Source: Alphaproteobacteria bacterium
GTDB lineage: Bacteria > Pseudomonadota > Alphaproteobacteria > Micavibrionales > Micavibrionaceae
Reading direction: 5' to 3'
Length of the DNA: 64,000 nt
Assembly (NCBI GenBank): GCA_021776025.1
Contig: JAJFGR010000003.1
Coordinates: forward strand, 114,174-178,173
In this document: positions 28,482-37,051 of the stretch, one piece after another
Numbering within the stretch: position 1 is the stretch's first letter
Layout: each line of letters opens with the position of its first letter
The notes under the pieces: generated by a model
Told to the model about the DNA's origin: nothing
Seen by the model: only the letters and a program-made list of their open reading frames with translations
Databases searched by the model: none
Program-made: the position numbers and the translations under genes

Positions 28482-29033
28482 ATGAAGAATGTTGGTATGC
28501 TAGGTAAATTATTGAAAAAATTCATTAAAAAAGAAGATGGCACCACGGCTATCGAGTTTAGTCTGTTGGTTATTCCGTATCTTATGCTTTCGCTGGGTAT
28601 TATTGAGCTTGCGGTGATGTATACGTCGGCAAGCCTGCTTGAGGGAGCGACGGGATCAGCCGCACGTATGGTCCGGACTGGCCAAATTCAACAAGATGGC
28701 GGTGATCCGGAAACACTTTTCCGTGATGAAATGTGTAGTTATGCGACGGTTCTCATTAATTGTAACGATGTTGTAATCGAAGTTATTCCGATGGATAGCT
28801 TTGCGGATTTTGATTCGTATGCACCATCATATGACGGGGATGGAAATCTTGTTTCTCAAGGATTTGATGCGGGCGGGTCGAATGATCGTATTCTTATTCG
28901 TGCCGCTTACCGCTATCAGATGATGACGCCGTTTATTGGCGCTATAATGGGTGGACCGGATCAGTCGCTGCTCTTTATGTCGACAGTGGTTATGCAGACA
29001 GAGCCTTATGATTTTACAGGAGCCGGAGCATGA
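28482..29033 (+). CDS. TadE-like pseudopilin
   Basis: A 183-residue minor pilin-like protein. The type IVb processing region KKEDG/TTAIEFSLLVIPYLMLSLGIIELAVMY has Glu at position 5 after the Gly. Two cysteines (CSYATVLINC) may form a disulphide in the periplasmic domain. TadE/F/G proteins are needed for Flp pilus assembly and processing. First gene of the pilus locus; its stop overlaps the next start (ATGATAA region, 29030-29033). Confidence 0.85.
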   Translation: MKNVGMLGKLLKKFIKKEDGTTAIEFSLLVIPYLMLSLGIIELAVMYTSASLLEGATGSAARMVRTGQIQQDGGDPETLFRDEMCSYATVLINCNDVVIEVIPMDSFADFDSYAPSYDGDGNLVSQGFDAGGSNDRILIRAAYRYQMMTPFIGAIMGGPDQSLLFMSTVVMQTEPYDFTGAGA

Positions 29034-29578
29034 TAATACAGCATTTACAGTTTTTAATTTTTGCACCGTTTCGGAAATGGTTTAAATCTGAAGATGGTTT
29101 GGCCGCTGTTGAAGCGGCGATGGTGTTTCCGGTTCTTTTGACTTTGTTTCTTGGCACTTTTGATTTAGGAAACGCGATTTTGGCCAACCAAAAAGCCATT
29201 CGTGCGTCGCAAGTTACGGCAGATTTGATTGCGCGGACTAACAGCATCGATGATGCGGGCATTAGTGAAGCCATAGAAGCTGGCGAGCTAGCACTTAATC
29301 CTATGAGTACAGCAACATACGGCGTTGATGTTGTGAGTATAAGCTTTGATGATGATGCCAACGCCGTTATTGAATGGCGCGAAACAGTTAATATGCCGCC
29401 TATACCTGATGTTTTAACACGGGTTGAGGATTTGGCTCAGGCTGGCGAAGGTGTGCTGGTTGTTGTTGTTGAATACGACTTTGAACCTGTTTTTGCAGGT
29501 TTTATTGTTGATACGATTTTGATGCGGGAGATTGCGTTTTCACGGGGCCGGCAAGGCGCTGTGATTGAAAAAATTTAA
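29030..29578 (+). CDS. TadE/TadF-like pseudopilin
   Basis: A 182-residue protein with the TadE-type N-terminal segment KSEDG/LAAVEAAMVFPVLLTLFLGTFDLGNAIL, including Glu at +5. The rest is a soluble periplasmic domain without cysteine pairs. Overlaps the previous gene by 4 bases. Likely a minor pilin partner of the two flanking TadE/G-like proteins. Confidence 0.82.
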   Translation: MIIQHLQFLIFAPFRKWFKSEDGLAAVEAAMVFPVLLTLFLGTFDLGNAILANQKAIRASQVTADLIARTNSIDDAGISEAIEAGELALNPMSTATYGVDVVSISFDDDANAVIEWRETVNMPPIPDVLTRVEDLAQAGEGVLVVVVEYDFEPVFAGFIVDTILMREIAFSRGRQGAVIEKI

Positions 29579-29604
29579 ACTAAGAAACCTGATAGGTGAT
29601 CGCT

Positions 29605-31080
29605 ATGATTAAGACCATGCTCAAAAATCTCATTTGTTACTCTCGAAACACAATCGGTGCGATTGCGCTTTTATTTGCGTTGATGGCGCCGCTGATTATT
29701 GGTACGGCGGGGATGGCGATTGATATTGCCCACGCTTATTTGGTTCAGCAAAGGCTGGCGCAGGCGATTGATGCGGCGGCTTTGGCGGCCGCGGCGATTT
29801 CAAGCGATCCGGCGACCATTCAACAAAAAGTTCAGGATTTCTTTGATATAAACTATCCGCCGGAAGAATTAGGCGCGACGTTTGAGCCGGTTGTAACCAT
29901 TGACGGTAATTTGGTTACGGTCTCAGGGCATGCGCAGTATGATACGTTTTTCTTGAGCGTTATTGGCATTGATAATATTGATGTCTATGCCGATACAATT
30001 GTGCAGCGTGAAGTGAAGGGGCTGGAAGTTGTCCTAGTTTTGGATAATACAGGCTCTATGGGAACCAATAATAATATTGAAAAATTACGACAGGCTTCAT
30101 GTGAGTTTGTTGAAATTCTTTACGGCACTTATGATGCGGATGCGGTGGAAGATGATTGTCTGGAGCGCTATGGCAGTTTTGTTGATGCGCAAAACGAATT
30201 CGTGAAAGTCGGCCTTGTGCCGTACAGCACCTCGGTCAATGTTGGGCCATATGGTTTAGGTTTCGATGATGCCGGCGCAGCTTACGAAACAGCGTTTATG
30301 AACAATCCGCTTGGGCTGACATTTAGCAATGACGGGGATACGGATTTGTGTATTCTTGAAGAAGATGACGGTACGGACGTGCTTGATCATGATGGCCCGT
30401 GGTCGATGTATCGCTGGTGTCGGGATAAGACTGACGATAGTGCGCAGTGTAACTATTACAACAATTATATCTGTGATGGTGATGTTTATAATTCTTCAGG
30501 CTCCAGTTGTTTGGATTGGGATTATTCCGCGGGCGACAGAACAGTTTATCGCGCCCCGTATTACCGTTGTCCAAAGGCTGCAATTCTTCCTCTTTCCGAG
30601 GATATGACGGCTCTGAAAGACCGCGTTGATGAAATGGAAGCCAGTGGCTGGACTTTTGGGAATATCGGTATGGCTTGGGGGTGGCGTATGCTCTCTCCTG
30701 AGGCACCGTTCACCGAAGGCGTCGACTGGGATGATACTGCATGGCGCAAGGTTATTGTGATGATGACTGATGGTGATAACGTTCGTTCCAGCCCTTATGG
30801 AGCATTTGGAGTGAACGGAACGCACACGGTTAGCAGCAGCGGTGTATTGGATGATCGCCTAGAAGACGTTTGTGAGAATATGGACACACAAGATAATGTG
30901 ACGGTCTATACAATTACATTTGAAGCTACTGCTGGAGGCATTGATGCAGCAACGCAAGCGCTTTACGAGAATTGTGCAGGCAATGGCGGACGTCATGAAC
31001 ATGTGACAACTTCAGAAGAGTTGATCGATGTGTTTCGTAGCATCGCTCAGGAACTCAGCAACCTACACATTAAAGGTTAA
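29605..31080 (+). CDS. TadG-like protein with von Willebrand A domain
   Basis: About 491 aa from the ATG at 29605, with AGGTGA placed 7 bases upstream; a GTG at 29596 overlaps that site. The N-terminal membrane segment IGAIALLFALMAPLIIGTAGMAIDIA is typical of TadG. A vWA domain starts near residue 145 with VVLVLDNTGSMG (MIDAS DxTGS form), and VIVMMTDGDN supplies the later Asp. A cysteine-rich insert (about residues 245-325, with Asp/Tyr/Cys) interrupts the domain. Probably a membrane-anchored or pilus-associated adhesive component. Followed by a strong terminator. Confidence 0.85.
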   Translation: MIKTMLKNLICYSRNTIGAIALLFALMAPLIIGTAGMAIDIAHAYLVQQRLAQAIDAAALAAAAISSDPATIQQKVQDFFDINYPPEELGATFEPVVTIDGNLVTVSGHAQYDTFFLSVIGIDNIDVYADTIVQREVKGLEVVLVLDNTGSMGTNNNIEKLRQASCEFVEILYGTYDADAVEDDCLERYGSFVDAQNEFVKVGLVPYSTSVNVGPYGLGFDDAGAAYETAFMNNPLGLTFSNDGDTDLCILEEDDGTDVLDHDGPWSMYRWCRDKTDDSAQCNYYNNYICDGDVYNSSGSSCLDWDYSAGDRTVYRAPYYRCPKAAILPLSEDMTALKDRVDEMEASGWTFGNIGMAWGWRMLSPEAPFTEGVDWDDTAWRKVIVMMTDGDNVRSSPYGAFGVNGTHTVSSSGVLDDRLEDVCENMDTQDNVTVYTITFEATAGGIDAATQALYENCAGNGGRHEHVTTSEELIDVFRSIAQELSNLHIKG

Positions 31081-31105
31081 GTTCCCCCGATTTTTCGGGT
31101 AACAC

Positions 31106-31141
31106 AAAAAAGCCTTGCAGTTATTATCTGCAAGGCTTTTT
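31106..31141 (+). terminator. Strong Rho-independent terminator after tadG
   Basis: AAAAAAGCCTTGCAG pairs with CTGCAAGGCTTTTT around a 7-base loop, ending in a T run. It separates the TadE/F/G genes from the Flp pilin transcript. Confidence 0.9.
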
Positions 31142-31255
31142 CATTGATAATAATAGGCTTTTTGGGGCAGATAAAATTTTACATAAATGTAGAATGATTT
31201 TTACTTGTATCCCATTGTTTTTTCTTGTAAATTAGTGGGTGAATACTGCGTTTTT

Positions 31256-31270
31256 TTAACCTTCCATTAA
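31256..31270. promoter_or_regulatory. CtrA-like binding site upstream of the Flp pilin
   Basis: TTAA, seven bases (CCTTCCA), TTAA, matching the CtrA consensus, 115 bases upstream of the first flp start. CtrA is known to control the pilin gene pilA in Caulobacter; use here is inferred. About 240 bases (31142-31384) form the flp control region. Confidence 0.5.
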
Positions 31271-31384
31271 TCAACTTTCGATATTCTAGAAGAGTAACGG
31301 TTGGGAGCTTCAGACCCTTTTTTAAACAACGGTTTTGAAGTGTGGGTAACCGGAATTCGAAAAAAAATCTAAAAGGAGAAAACC

Positions 31385-31564
31385 ATGTTGAAATTGCTTG
31401 CTATGAAAGAAGTTTATCTTAAAAATGAAGACGGCGCGACAGCTATCGAATACGGCTTGATTGCGGCCGGTATTGCGATTGCGATTGTTGCTGTTGTCTT
31501 TACGCTCGGTGACGAAATTGAAGCGACCTTTACTGAGGTTGAAACTGCTGTCGCAGGACGTTAA
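31385..31564 (+). CDS. flp: Flp-type major pilin
   Basis: A 59-residue type IVb prepilin with AAAAGGAGAAAACC upstream of ATG. The short basic leader ends KNEDG, then ATAIEYGLIAAGIAIAIVAVVFTLGDEI, the Flp signature with Glu +5 and Tyr +6. The C-terminal tail is short (EVETAVAGR), as in other Flp pilins. Probably the main subunit of the Tad pilus. It has its own strong ribosome site and a terminator just behind it, consistent with high expression. Confidence 0.93.
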   Translation: MLKLLAMKEVYLKNEDGATAIEYGLIAAGIAIAIVAVVFTLGDEIEATFTEVETAVAGR

Positions 31565-31580
31565 AATAATTTCATGATTT

Positions 31581-31619
31581 AAAAAGCCCATCCTTGTTTT
31601 TATGAGGGTGGGCTTTTTT
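31581..31619 (+). terminator. Terminator/attenuator between the two pilin genes
   Basis: AAAAAGCCCATCCT pairs with AGGGTGGGCTTTTTT (one G-T pair) around TGTTTTTATG. It probably ends most transcripts after flp, with some read-through to the second pilin and assembly genes. Confidence 0.82.
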
Positions 31620-31637
31620 ATTTAACGGTGATTTGAA

Positions 31638-31838
31638 ATGAAAAAATTTATTATTCAGTGCCAAGCTTATTTTTATAGTTTCGATGGTTTTTTTCGAAAT
31701 GAAAAGGGTGCAACGGCGATTGAATATGGTTTGATCGCTGCGGGTATTGCCTTGGCTATCGCGGCTGTTGTATTTACCCTTGGTGATGAAGTCGCGTTGG
31801 TCTTCCAGGATGTTGAGGCTGGCTTTGCCGGTCCTTAA
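31638..31838 (+). CDS. Second Flp-type pilin
   Basis: A 66-residue type IVb prepilin with a longer leader (MKKFIIQCQAYFYSFDGFFRNEKG) than the first pilin, then ATAIEYGLIAAGIALAIAAVVFTLGDEV. The core is nearly identical to the first, so it arose by duplication. It may be a minor subunit or alternate pilin. It lies after a terminator and 37 bases before the prepilin peptidase gene. Confidence 0.92.
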   Translation: MKKFIIQCQAYFYSFDGFFRNEKGATAIEYGLIAAGIALAIAAVVFTLGDEVALVFQDVEAGFAGP

Positions 31839-31875
31839 ATAACCTTTTCCTTAAACATTCTTTTAAGGTGTATTC

Positions 31876-32424
31876 ATGCTTTTACTTATTGTCTTTTTAA
31901 TCTGCTTATTTGTTGTGGCTGGGACTGGCGTTTTGGCGGCGATGTCTGATGTGCGCGGGTTGAAAATACCGAATATGTATAGCGGCATTATTATCGGCGC
32001 TTTCTTGCTCTGTTACGGGTTGTTGTGGCTTGGTGGGCGTGATGATGTATTTGCACCGCTGTTTTCCCACGGTTTAAGTGCGCTTATCGTATTTGGGATT
32101 ACATTGGCGATGTTTATGGCTCACGCCATTGGCGGCGGTGATTCAAAGCTGGCTACCGCTTTTGCCTTTTGGCTCGGTTTAAAGGGGCTTATTCCCTTTA
32201 TCTTTTATATGAGCGTTGTTGGTGGGTTGTTGGGCATGGCGGCGTTGGCTCTCAAGAAATGGAGCCCTGTGAAGGACCCTAAGCCCGATAGTTGGGTTGC
32301 TCAGGCACAGGCTGGTGAAAGCAAGGTACCTTATGGCGTGGCGATTGTGGTTGGCGCGCTGGTATCTTTCCTGAAAATAGGGTATTTTGACGTTGAGGTT
32401 TTGTCCTCTTTTCTAATTGAGTAG
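31876..32424 (+). CDS. cpaA: Prepilin peptidase CpaA/TadV
   Basis: A 182-residue polytopic aspartic protease (A24 family) that cleaves prepilin leaders. Catalytic Asp25 is in SDVRGLKIPN and Asp89 in IGGGDSKLATAFAFWLGL. It lacks the methyltransferase domain of full PilD enzymes, as expected for TadV. It is the only prepilin peptidase in the window, so it probably processes the Flp and TadE-type pilins. Whether it also handles the GFTL-type prepilins nearby is unknown. Confidence 0.92.
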   Translation: MLLLIVFLICLFVVAGTGVLAAMSDVRGLKIPNMYSGIIIGAFLLCYGLLWLGGRDDVFAPLFSHGLSALIVFGITLAMFMAHAIGGGDSKLATAFAFWLGLKGLIPFIFYMSVVGGLLGMAALALKKWSPVKDPKPDSWVAQAQAGESKVPYGVAIVVGALVSFLKIGYFDVEVLSSFLIE

Positions 32425-32568
32425 CTCTGTAAGCCTATTGTTTCTGTCGTTTTTTAGCTTCACCATTTTTTAATAAAATAAGCGCATTATAAGAATAGAA
32501 CTTCTTTTGTCCGTTCGGGCATGACTGCGTCTCACTTAAAGATTTTCAATAAGACTGGATGAACTGTC

Positions 32569-33456
32569 ATGAATAAAAATATTCTCATAGTCCTTGGAGG
32601 CGCCGTTTTGGTCGCTGTTTTGGTTGCTATGCTGGTTCAGGTGACACTGGGCGGTAAAAAGGAAAAGGGAGTTGCACAGGAAACCAAGGTAGGTGTCCTT
32701 GTGGCGACGAAAGACCTCGGTATTGGCCGTGAATTAAAAGAAGGTGATACACGATGGCAGGAATGGCCTAAAAGTAGTGTTTTCCCCGGTGCTGTCATAA
32801 GGCAGGAAGATCAAAAGCCTGAAAAGGCGCTGGAAGGCCGTTTAGCCCGAGATATAGCCAAAGGTGAGCCTGTGGTTAAAAGCGCGATGCTGGGGCAATC
32901 TAAGGGAAATATGGTGGCAGCCAGCCTTGAGCCAGGCCAGCGGGCCATGGCGATTGAAGTTTCGGCTTCCAGTATGGTTGGCGGTTTTATAGGCCCGGGT
33001 GATTTTGTTGATATTATTATGACTTATAAAGAGAGTATTCGTGCGGAAGATGACGCTCACCCTGAAGTTAATAAAATGATTGAGCTCAACCTTGATAAGC
33101 TTGCCACAGAAACAATTCTGCAAAATGTTAGGGTTTTAGCGGTTGATCAGCGCGCTGAGCGCCCTGAAGACGACAAGATTAAGGTCGGTAAAACAGTCAC
33201 GGTCTCTGTTGGTGCTGAAGATGCTGAACGCCTTTCACTGGCTTCCGAGCTGGGTGAGCTGACATTGGCGTTGCGTGCGGTTGGGGATGATGTGCTTATT
33301 GATAAGCAGTGGCCAACCGTTTCTGATGCCCGTTTAACCCATATGGGTGACGAAATTTACAAAGAATATGAAAAAATTCAAAACGATGCTGGAGTTCGGC
33401 GTAATATTGTGCGAATCTATAGTGGTGAGCAAGTCACAGCAATTCCTGCGCGCTAA
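32569..33456 (+). CDS. cpaB: Flp pilus assembly protein CpaB/RcpC
   Basis: A 295-residue periplasmic protein with one N-terminal membrane anchor (ILIVLGGAVLVAVLVAMLVQV). An SAF domain (VLVATKDLGIGRELKEGDTRWQEWP) is followed by the RcpC/CpaB core (LEPGQRAMAIEVSASSMVGGFIGPGDFVDIIMTY). It helps assemble the secretin channel of the Tad pilus. Order cpaA-cpaB-cpaC-cpaD-cpaE-cpaF is standard. A 144-base gap precedes it. Confidence 0.93.
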   Translation: MNKNILIVLGGAVLVAVLVAMLVQVTLGGKKEKGVAQETKVGVLVATKDLGIGRELKEGDTRWQEWPKSSVFPGAVIRQEDQKPEKALEGRLARDIAKGEPVVKSAMLGQSKGNMVAASLEPGQRAMAIEVSASSMVGGFIGPGDFVDIIMTYKESIRAEDDAHPEVNKMIELNLDKLATETILQNVRVLAVDQRAERPEDDKIKVGKTVTVSVGAEDAERLSLASELGELTLALRAVGDDVLIDKQWPTVSDARLTHMGDEIYKEYEKIQNDAGVRRNIVRIYSGEQVTAIPAR

Positions 33457-33523
33457 ACCCTTTAGCATGTCTAGTTTCTAAATTACTCTCGCTTTTCTGC
33501 GTAACCAACTGAAAGTTCTTAAC

Positions 33524-35011
33524 ATGATAAATGTGTCCACATTTTTATCCAGATTCAATAAAGGCTTAAGTCTTATGGCTTTGCTTGCGGTCCTTATGGT
33601 GCCAACCCTTGGTGCGATTGCCGCCAAAGGTGATTTGGAAACGCTACAGAGCGAAATGGAGCTTGAAAAGCCACTTAATATTACGTTGGGCAAGGCCGAC
33701 CTTGTCTCTGTAGACGGGGATGTCTCTGACGTGCTTGTTGCAGATCCAACTGTTATTGATGTGATGGCGGTGCAGAGCAATAGTTTATATGTGGTTGGTA
33801 AAACGGTTGGTGATACGAACATCATTGCTCTAGATGCGCAGGGCAATATTGTAAAGCGCATTGATATTCATGTTTCTTATGATTTGCGGGCGATCCAATC
33901 ATTGGTGAATGAATTGTTCCCGGATGAAACAGTGAAGGTTGGCGCTATCCATGATCAAGTTTTGCTCACGGGGACGGTTTCAAACCCTGAAGTGTCTTCC
34001 AAGGTCGCGAATATTGTTGGCCATTATGTTGGTGATTTGCAGGATGAGAAAGCGACCACTGACGAGCTTATTTCAAACCTTCTTGATGTGCGCGGTGAGC
34101 AGCAAGTGATGTTGCAGGTTAAAATTCTTGAAGCGTCTCGTACGGTTCTGAAAGAGCTTGGGATGGAGACATTCCTGAATGATCCGAATGAATTGTCGGC
34201 AACTACTTTGTTTGGTGCAAATCCGAGCAATAGTATTACGAACAGAGGTGATGAGCTTTCTTTAGGGACGGCTGCTGGAATTGCTTTATCTCAGGATGCT
34301 GCAGCTATCCTTGGCGGTGTTTTTGATACCGATATTGATGGTTTAGGTTTGCTTGGTCTTGAGCTGAATGCACTTGAAGAGCGCAATTTGATTAATGTGC
34401 TGGCGGAGCCGAATTTAACGGCTGTATCAGGTGAGCAGGCCGGTTTTCTTGCCGGTGGTGAGTTTCCGGTTCCTGCCGGACGTGACCAAGTTGGGAATAT
34501 TATCATTGAATTCCGTGAGTTTGGAGTGTCTTTGAACTTCCGCCCTGTTGTTTTATCCAGTGAGCGTATTAGTTTGCAGATGAACACTGAAGTTTCTTCT
34601 CTGGATTTTGAAAATGCAGTGACTTTGGCTGATTTGGTTGTGCCGGGGCTTGATATTCGCCGCGCGGAAACGACGGTTGAAATTCCAAGCGGCGCCAGTT
34701 TGATGATTGCCGGTATTTTACGCTCAGATGCGCTGGAAGGTATGACGGGTTTGCCGGGGATTAGTAAAACCCCTGTTCTTGGTGATCTTGTTCGATCCGA
34801 TAGTTTTCAACGTAGCGAGACAGAATTGGTCGTGATTGTGACGCCGTATCTTGTCGAGCCTTATGCGGAGACGGACCGGGCGGACCCAGTGCCGAAACAG
34901 CAAAGCAACCCTCTTGCGCAGGCTTTTGCTATGAATATTCGCCGCAATTACGAGGTTGAAGACGAAAGCATCTTTGCTCTTGATGAACAATTTGGATATT
35001 TGCTGGATTAA
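33524..35011 (+). CDS. cpaC: Tad pilus secretin CpaC/RcpA
   Basis: A 495-residue outer-membrane secretin. After the signal peptide (LSLMALLAVLMVPTLGAIA) it has the pilus-secretin N domain (KPLNITLGKADLVSVDGDVSDVLVADP), a BON-like domain, then the secretin core with ERNLINVLAEPNLTAVSGEQAGFLAGGEFPVP. The closing VIVTPYLVEPYA segment is typical. It forms the channel through which the pilus exits. cpaD follows after 13 bases. Confidence 0.94.
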   Translation: MINVSTFLSRFNKGLSLMALLAVLMVPTLGAIAAKGDLETLQSEMELEKPLNITLGKADLVSVDGDVSDVLVADPTVIDVMAVQSNSLYVVGKTVGDTNIIALDAQGNIVKRIDIHVSYDLRAIQSLVNELFPDETVKVGAIHDQVLLTGTVSNPEVSSKVANIVGHYVGDLQDEKATTDELISNLLDVRGEQQVMLQVKILEASRTVLKELGMETFLNDPNELSATTLFGANPSNSITNRGDELSLGTAAGIALSQDAAAILGGVFDTDIDGLGLLGLELNALEERNLINVLAEPNLTAVSGEQAGFLAGGEFPVPAGRDQVGNIIIEFREFGVSLNFRPVVLSSERISLQMNTEVSSLDFENAVTLADLVVPGLDIRRAETTVEIPSGASLMIAGILRSDALEGMTGLPGISKTPVLGDLVRSDSFQRSETELVVIVTPYLVEPYAETDRADPVPKQQSNPLAQAFAMNIRRNYEVEDESIFALDEQFGYLLD

Positions 35012-35024
35012 GGAGCGCCCCAAC

Positions 35025-35693
35025 ATGTCACTCAAAAAACACAAACTTACAATAACGCTGCCTTATACCATTTTGGGCTTGATCGTTTTATGCATGGTTC
35101 TGACGGGGTGTAAACTTAATGAACCGTCCACGCTTTCTCAAAACCGTATTCAGGTTGAGGAAGAAAAGTTTACCGATAGTGTGCCGGTGGCGAAGTTAAA
35201 CACAGCGGCCGTAAGCGGTCTCGCGCGTCATTATACCAAGCATGGGGATGGGCCATTGGGCTTGACGGTAACATATGATCCAAAATCGAAAACAAGAAGC
35301 GCCATGCATGCCAGTGATGAGGTTGCGCGCATTGTTAAAGAATTGCGCCTTGCAGGTGTTTCCAATGTGGATTCTAGTATTTTGCCTGTTAATGGTATGA
35401 GCGGAGAAATGAATGCGTTGATTTCCTATATGTCCTATAACGCTTTGGCGCCCAAAGATTGCGGCACTATTGCGGGCTTTGGCGGCTCAAAGGTTGATCC
35501 TGATGAATCTTACAAGCTGGGATGTACGTTTGACACGGTTTTTGCCCGGCAAATTGCCCGTCCTAAGGATCTAAAAGGTCAAAGTAACACGGATAGAACG
35601 ACCGATGGTCGACGCAGTGGTAATGTAATAGATGTTTACCGGTCCGGTATTCCTAATGAGCCGCTTGACGGTGAAAGCGCTACTGAGGAGTAG
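35025..35693 (+). CDS. cpaD: Pilus assembly lipoprotein CpaD
   Basis: About 222 aa from the ATG at 35025, which has AGGAG upstream; an earlier in-frame ATG at 34956 lies inside cpaC. Lipobox LTGC gives a lipoprotein. The CpaD family pattern includes LARHYTKHGDGPLGLTVTYDP, VKELRLAGVSNVDSSILPV, CGTIAG and YKLGCTFDTVFARQIARPKDL. Probable pilotin or stabiliser of the secretin. Confidence 0.9.
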   Translation: MSLKKHKLTITLPYTILGLIVLCMVLTGCKLNEPSTLSQNRIQVEEEKFTDSVPVAKLNTAAVSGLARHYTKHGDGPLGLTVTYDPKSKTRSAMHASDEVARIVKELRLAGVSNVDSSILPVNGMSGEMNALISYMSYNALAPKDCGTIAGFGGSKVDPDESYKLGCTFDTVFARQIARPKDLKGQSNTDRTTDGRRSGNVIDVYRSGIPNEPLDGESATEE

Positions 35694-35775
35694 CTCATAA
35701 AGTGTTAAGGTAATGTATTTATACTGATGGGTGAGAAAGATTAAAGAGTGCGAAGGATAAGATAGAGTTACACAT

Positions 35776-37026
35776 ATGAGTGAGGTAGAAAACCAAACGA
35801 TCTCAATATTGCTGCCGACATCGACAGTAGCCGTATATTCGACAGATCAAAGTACATTACAGGCCGCCAGAGATCTTGAAAATGACTGGCGGTTTGCCCG
35901 TGTTAATGTGCAGGACGAAGAAGGCGATGTTACAAACGCGGTTGAAGTGTATCAGGATATAGACTCGCCGGATTTGATCATCCTTCAAACAGATACGATC
36001 GATGACAGTTTCACGGCGCAGCTCGAAGAACTGGCCGGACATTGCAGCGAAGGAACGTCTGCGATTGTTGTTGGTCCGGATAATGATGTGAATCTTTATC
36101 GTAAGCTTATCGATATGGGCGTAAGCGATTACATGGTTCGCCCTGTGACAACGCAAGATATGGCCTCTGTTGTTGCCAAGGCTCTGGTTGATAAAATTGG
36201 TGTTACAGACAGCCGTCTCATTGCCGTATTGGGTGCAAAAGGCGGCGTTGGTGCGTCGATACTTTCTGAGATGCTGGCATGTGCCGCAGCTGAAATTTTA
36301 GATCAAAAAACAATTTTGCTCGATACCGCAGGAGGCTGGTCTACGCTCAGTGTTGGTTTAGGCTTTGAACCAAGTACAACGATGAATGAAGCTGTGCGCG
36401 CCGCGGAAAATGATGATGAAGACAGTTTGAAACGCATGCTGCATCATGTCAGCGACAAGCTTAGTGTTTTGGCAACTGGCGGTGACGTTATGTTAGAGCC
36501 AACAGTTAACGCCGAACAGCTTGAATGCCTTATCGACATGTTGATGGTTAAGTATCCGGTTGTGATTGTTGATTTGTCTCAATCTGCGGAATTTTTGCAA
36601 AAAATGGTGCTTAGCCGTGCGGGTCAAATCCTTGTTACGTCCACGCCGACTTTACCGGCGCTGCGTCTGGCGCGTAGCCTCATTCAGGAAGTGCGTGAAA
36701 TTCGCGGCGGGGAAGACAGCGATGTTAGTTTGCTCATTAATATGCAGGGACAGGCTGCCGCGAACGAAGTTTCGAAGAAGGATATCGAAAAAGCGATGGA
36801 ATTTTCTGTTTCGGCGTATTTGCCGTATGACGCCAAAATGTTTTTAGGCAACGAAAGCGCCAGCCGCAAGCTTACCGATGACAAAGATGCGCGCGCTCTG
36901 ATTGAAAAAACGCTTGTTCCGATCTTAAAGAAATTTGTTGCGGCAAATACGGATGAAGAAACAGATCCGCAAAACGAAGATGGTTTTTTTGGCGGTTTAC
37001 TCGGAAAACTAAAAACCAAATCATAG
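35776..37026 (+). CDS. cpaE: Pilus assembly ATPase-like protein CpaE/TadZ
   Basis: A 416-residue protein. The N-terminal part (about 1-130) is a receiver-like domain without clear phospho-acceptor chemistry. The C-terminal part is a MinD/ParA-type ATPase with deviant Walker loop VLGAKGGVGAS, which lacks the second Lys typical of active ParA, as in other CpaE proteins. VVIVDLSQ is the Walker B equivalent. TadZ/CpaE localises the pilus machine to the pole. An acidic tail ends FFGGLLGKLKTKS. Confidence 0.92.
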   Translation: MSEVENQTISILLPTSTVAVYSTDQSTLQAARDLENDWRFARVNVQDEEGDVTNAVEVYQDIDSPDLIILQTDTIDDSFTAQLEELAGHCSEGTSAIVVGPDNDVNLYRKLIDMGVSDYMVRPVTTQDMASVVAKALVDKIGVTDSRLIAVLGAKGGVGASILSEMLACAAAEILDQKTILLDTAGGWSTLSVGLGFEPSTTMNEAVRAAENDDEDSLKRMLHHVSDKLSVLATGGDVMLEPTVNAEQLECLIDMLMVKYPVVIVDLSQSAEFLQKMVLSRAGQILVTSTPTLPALRLARSLIQEVREIRGGEDSDVSLLINMQGQAAANEVSKKDIEKAMEFSVSAYLPYDAKMFLGNESASRKLTDDKDARALIEKTLVPILKKFVAANTDEETDPQNEDGFFGGLLGKLKTKS

Positions 37027-37051
37027 AGTAATCAATAAAAGGTTCGCTTCC

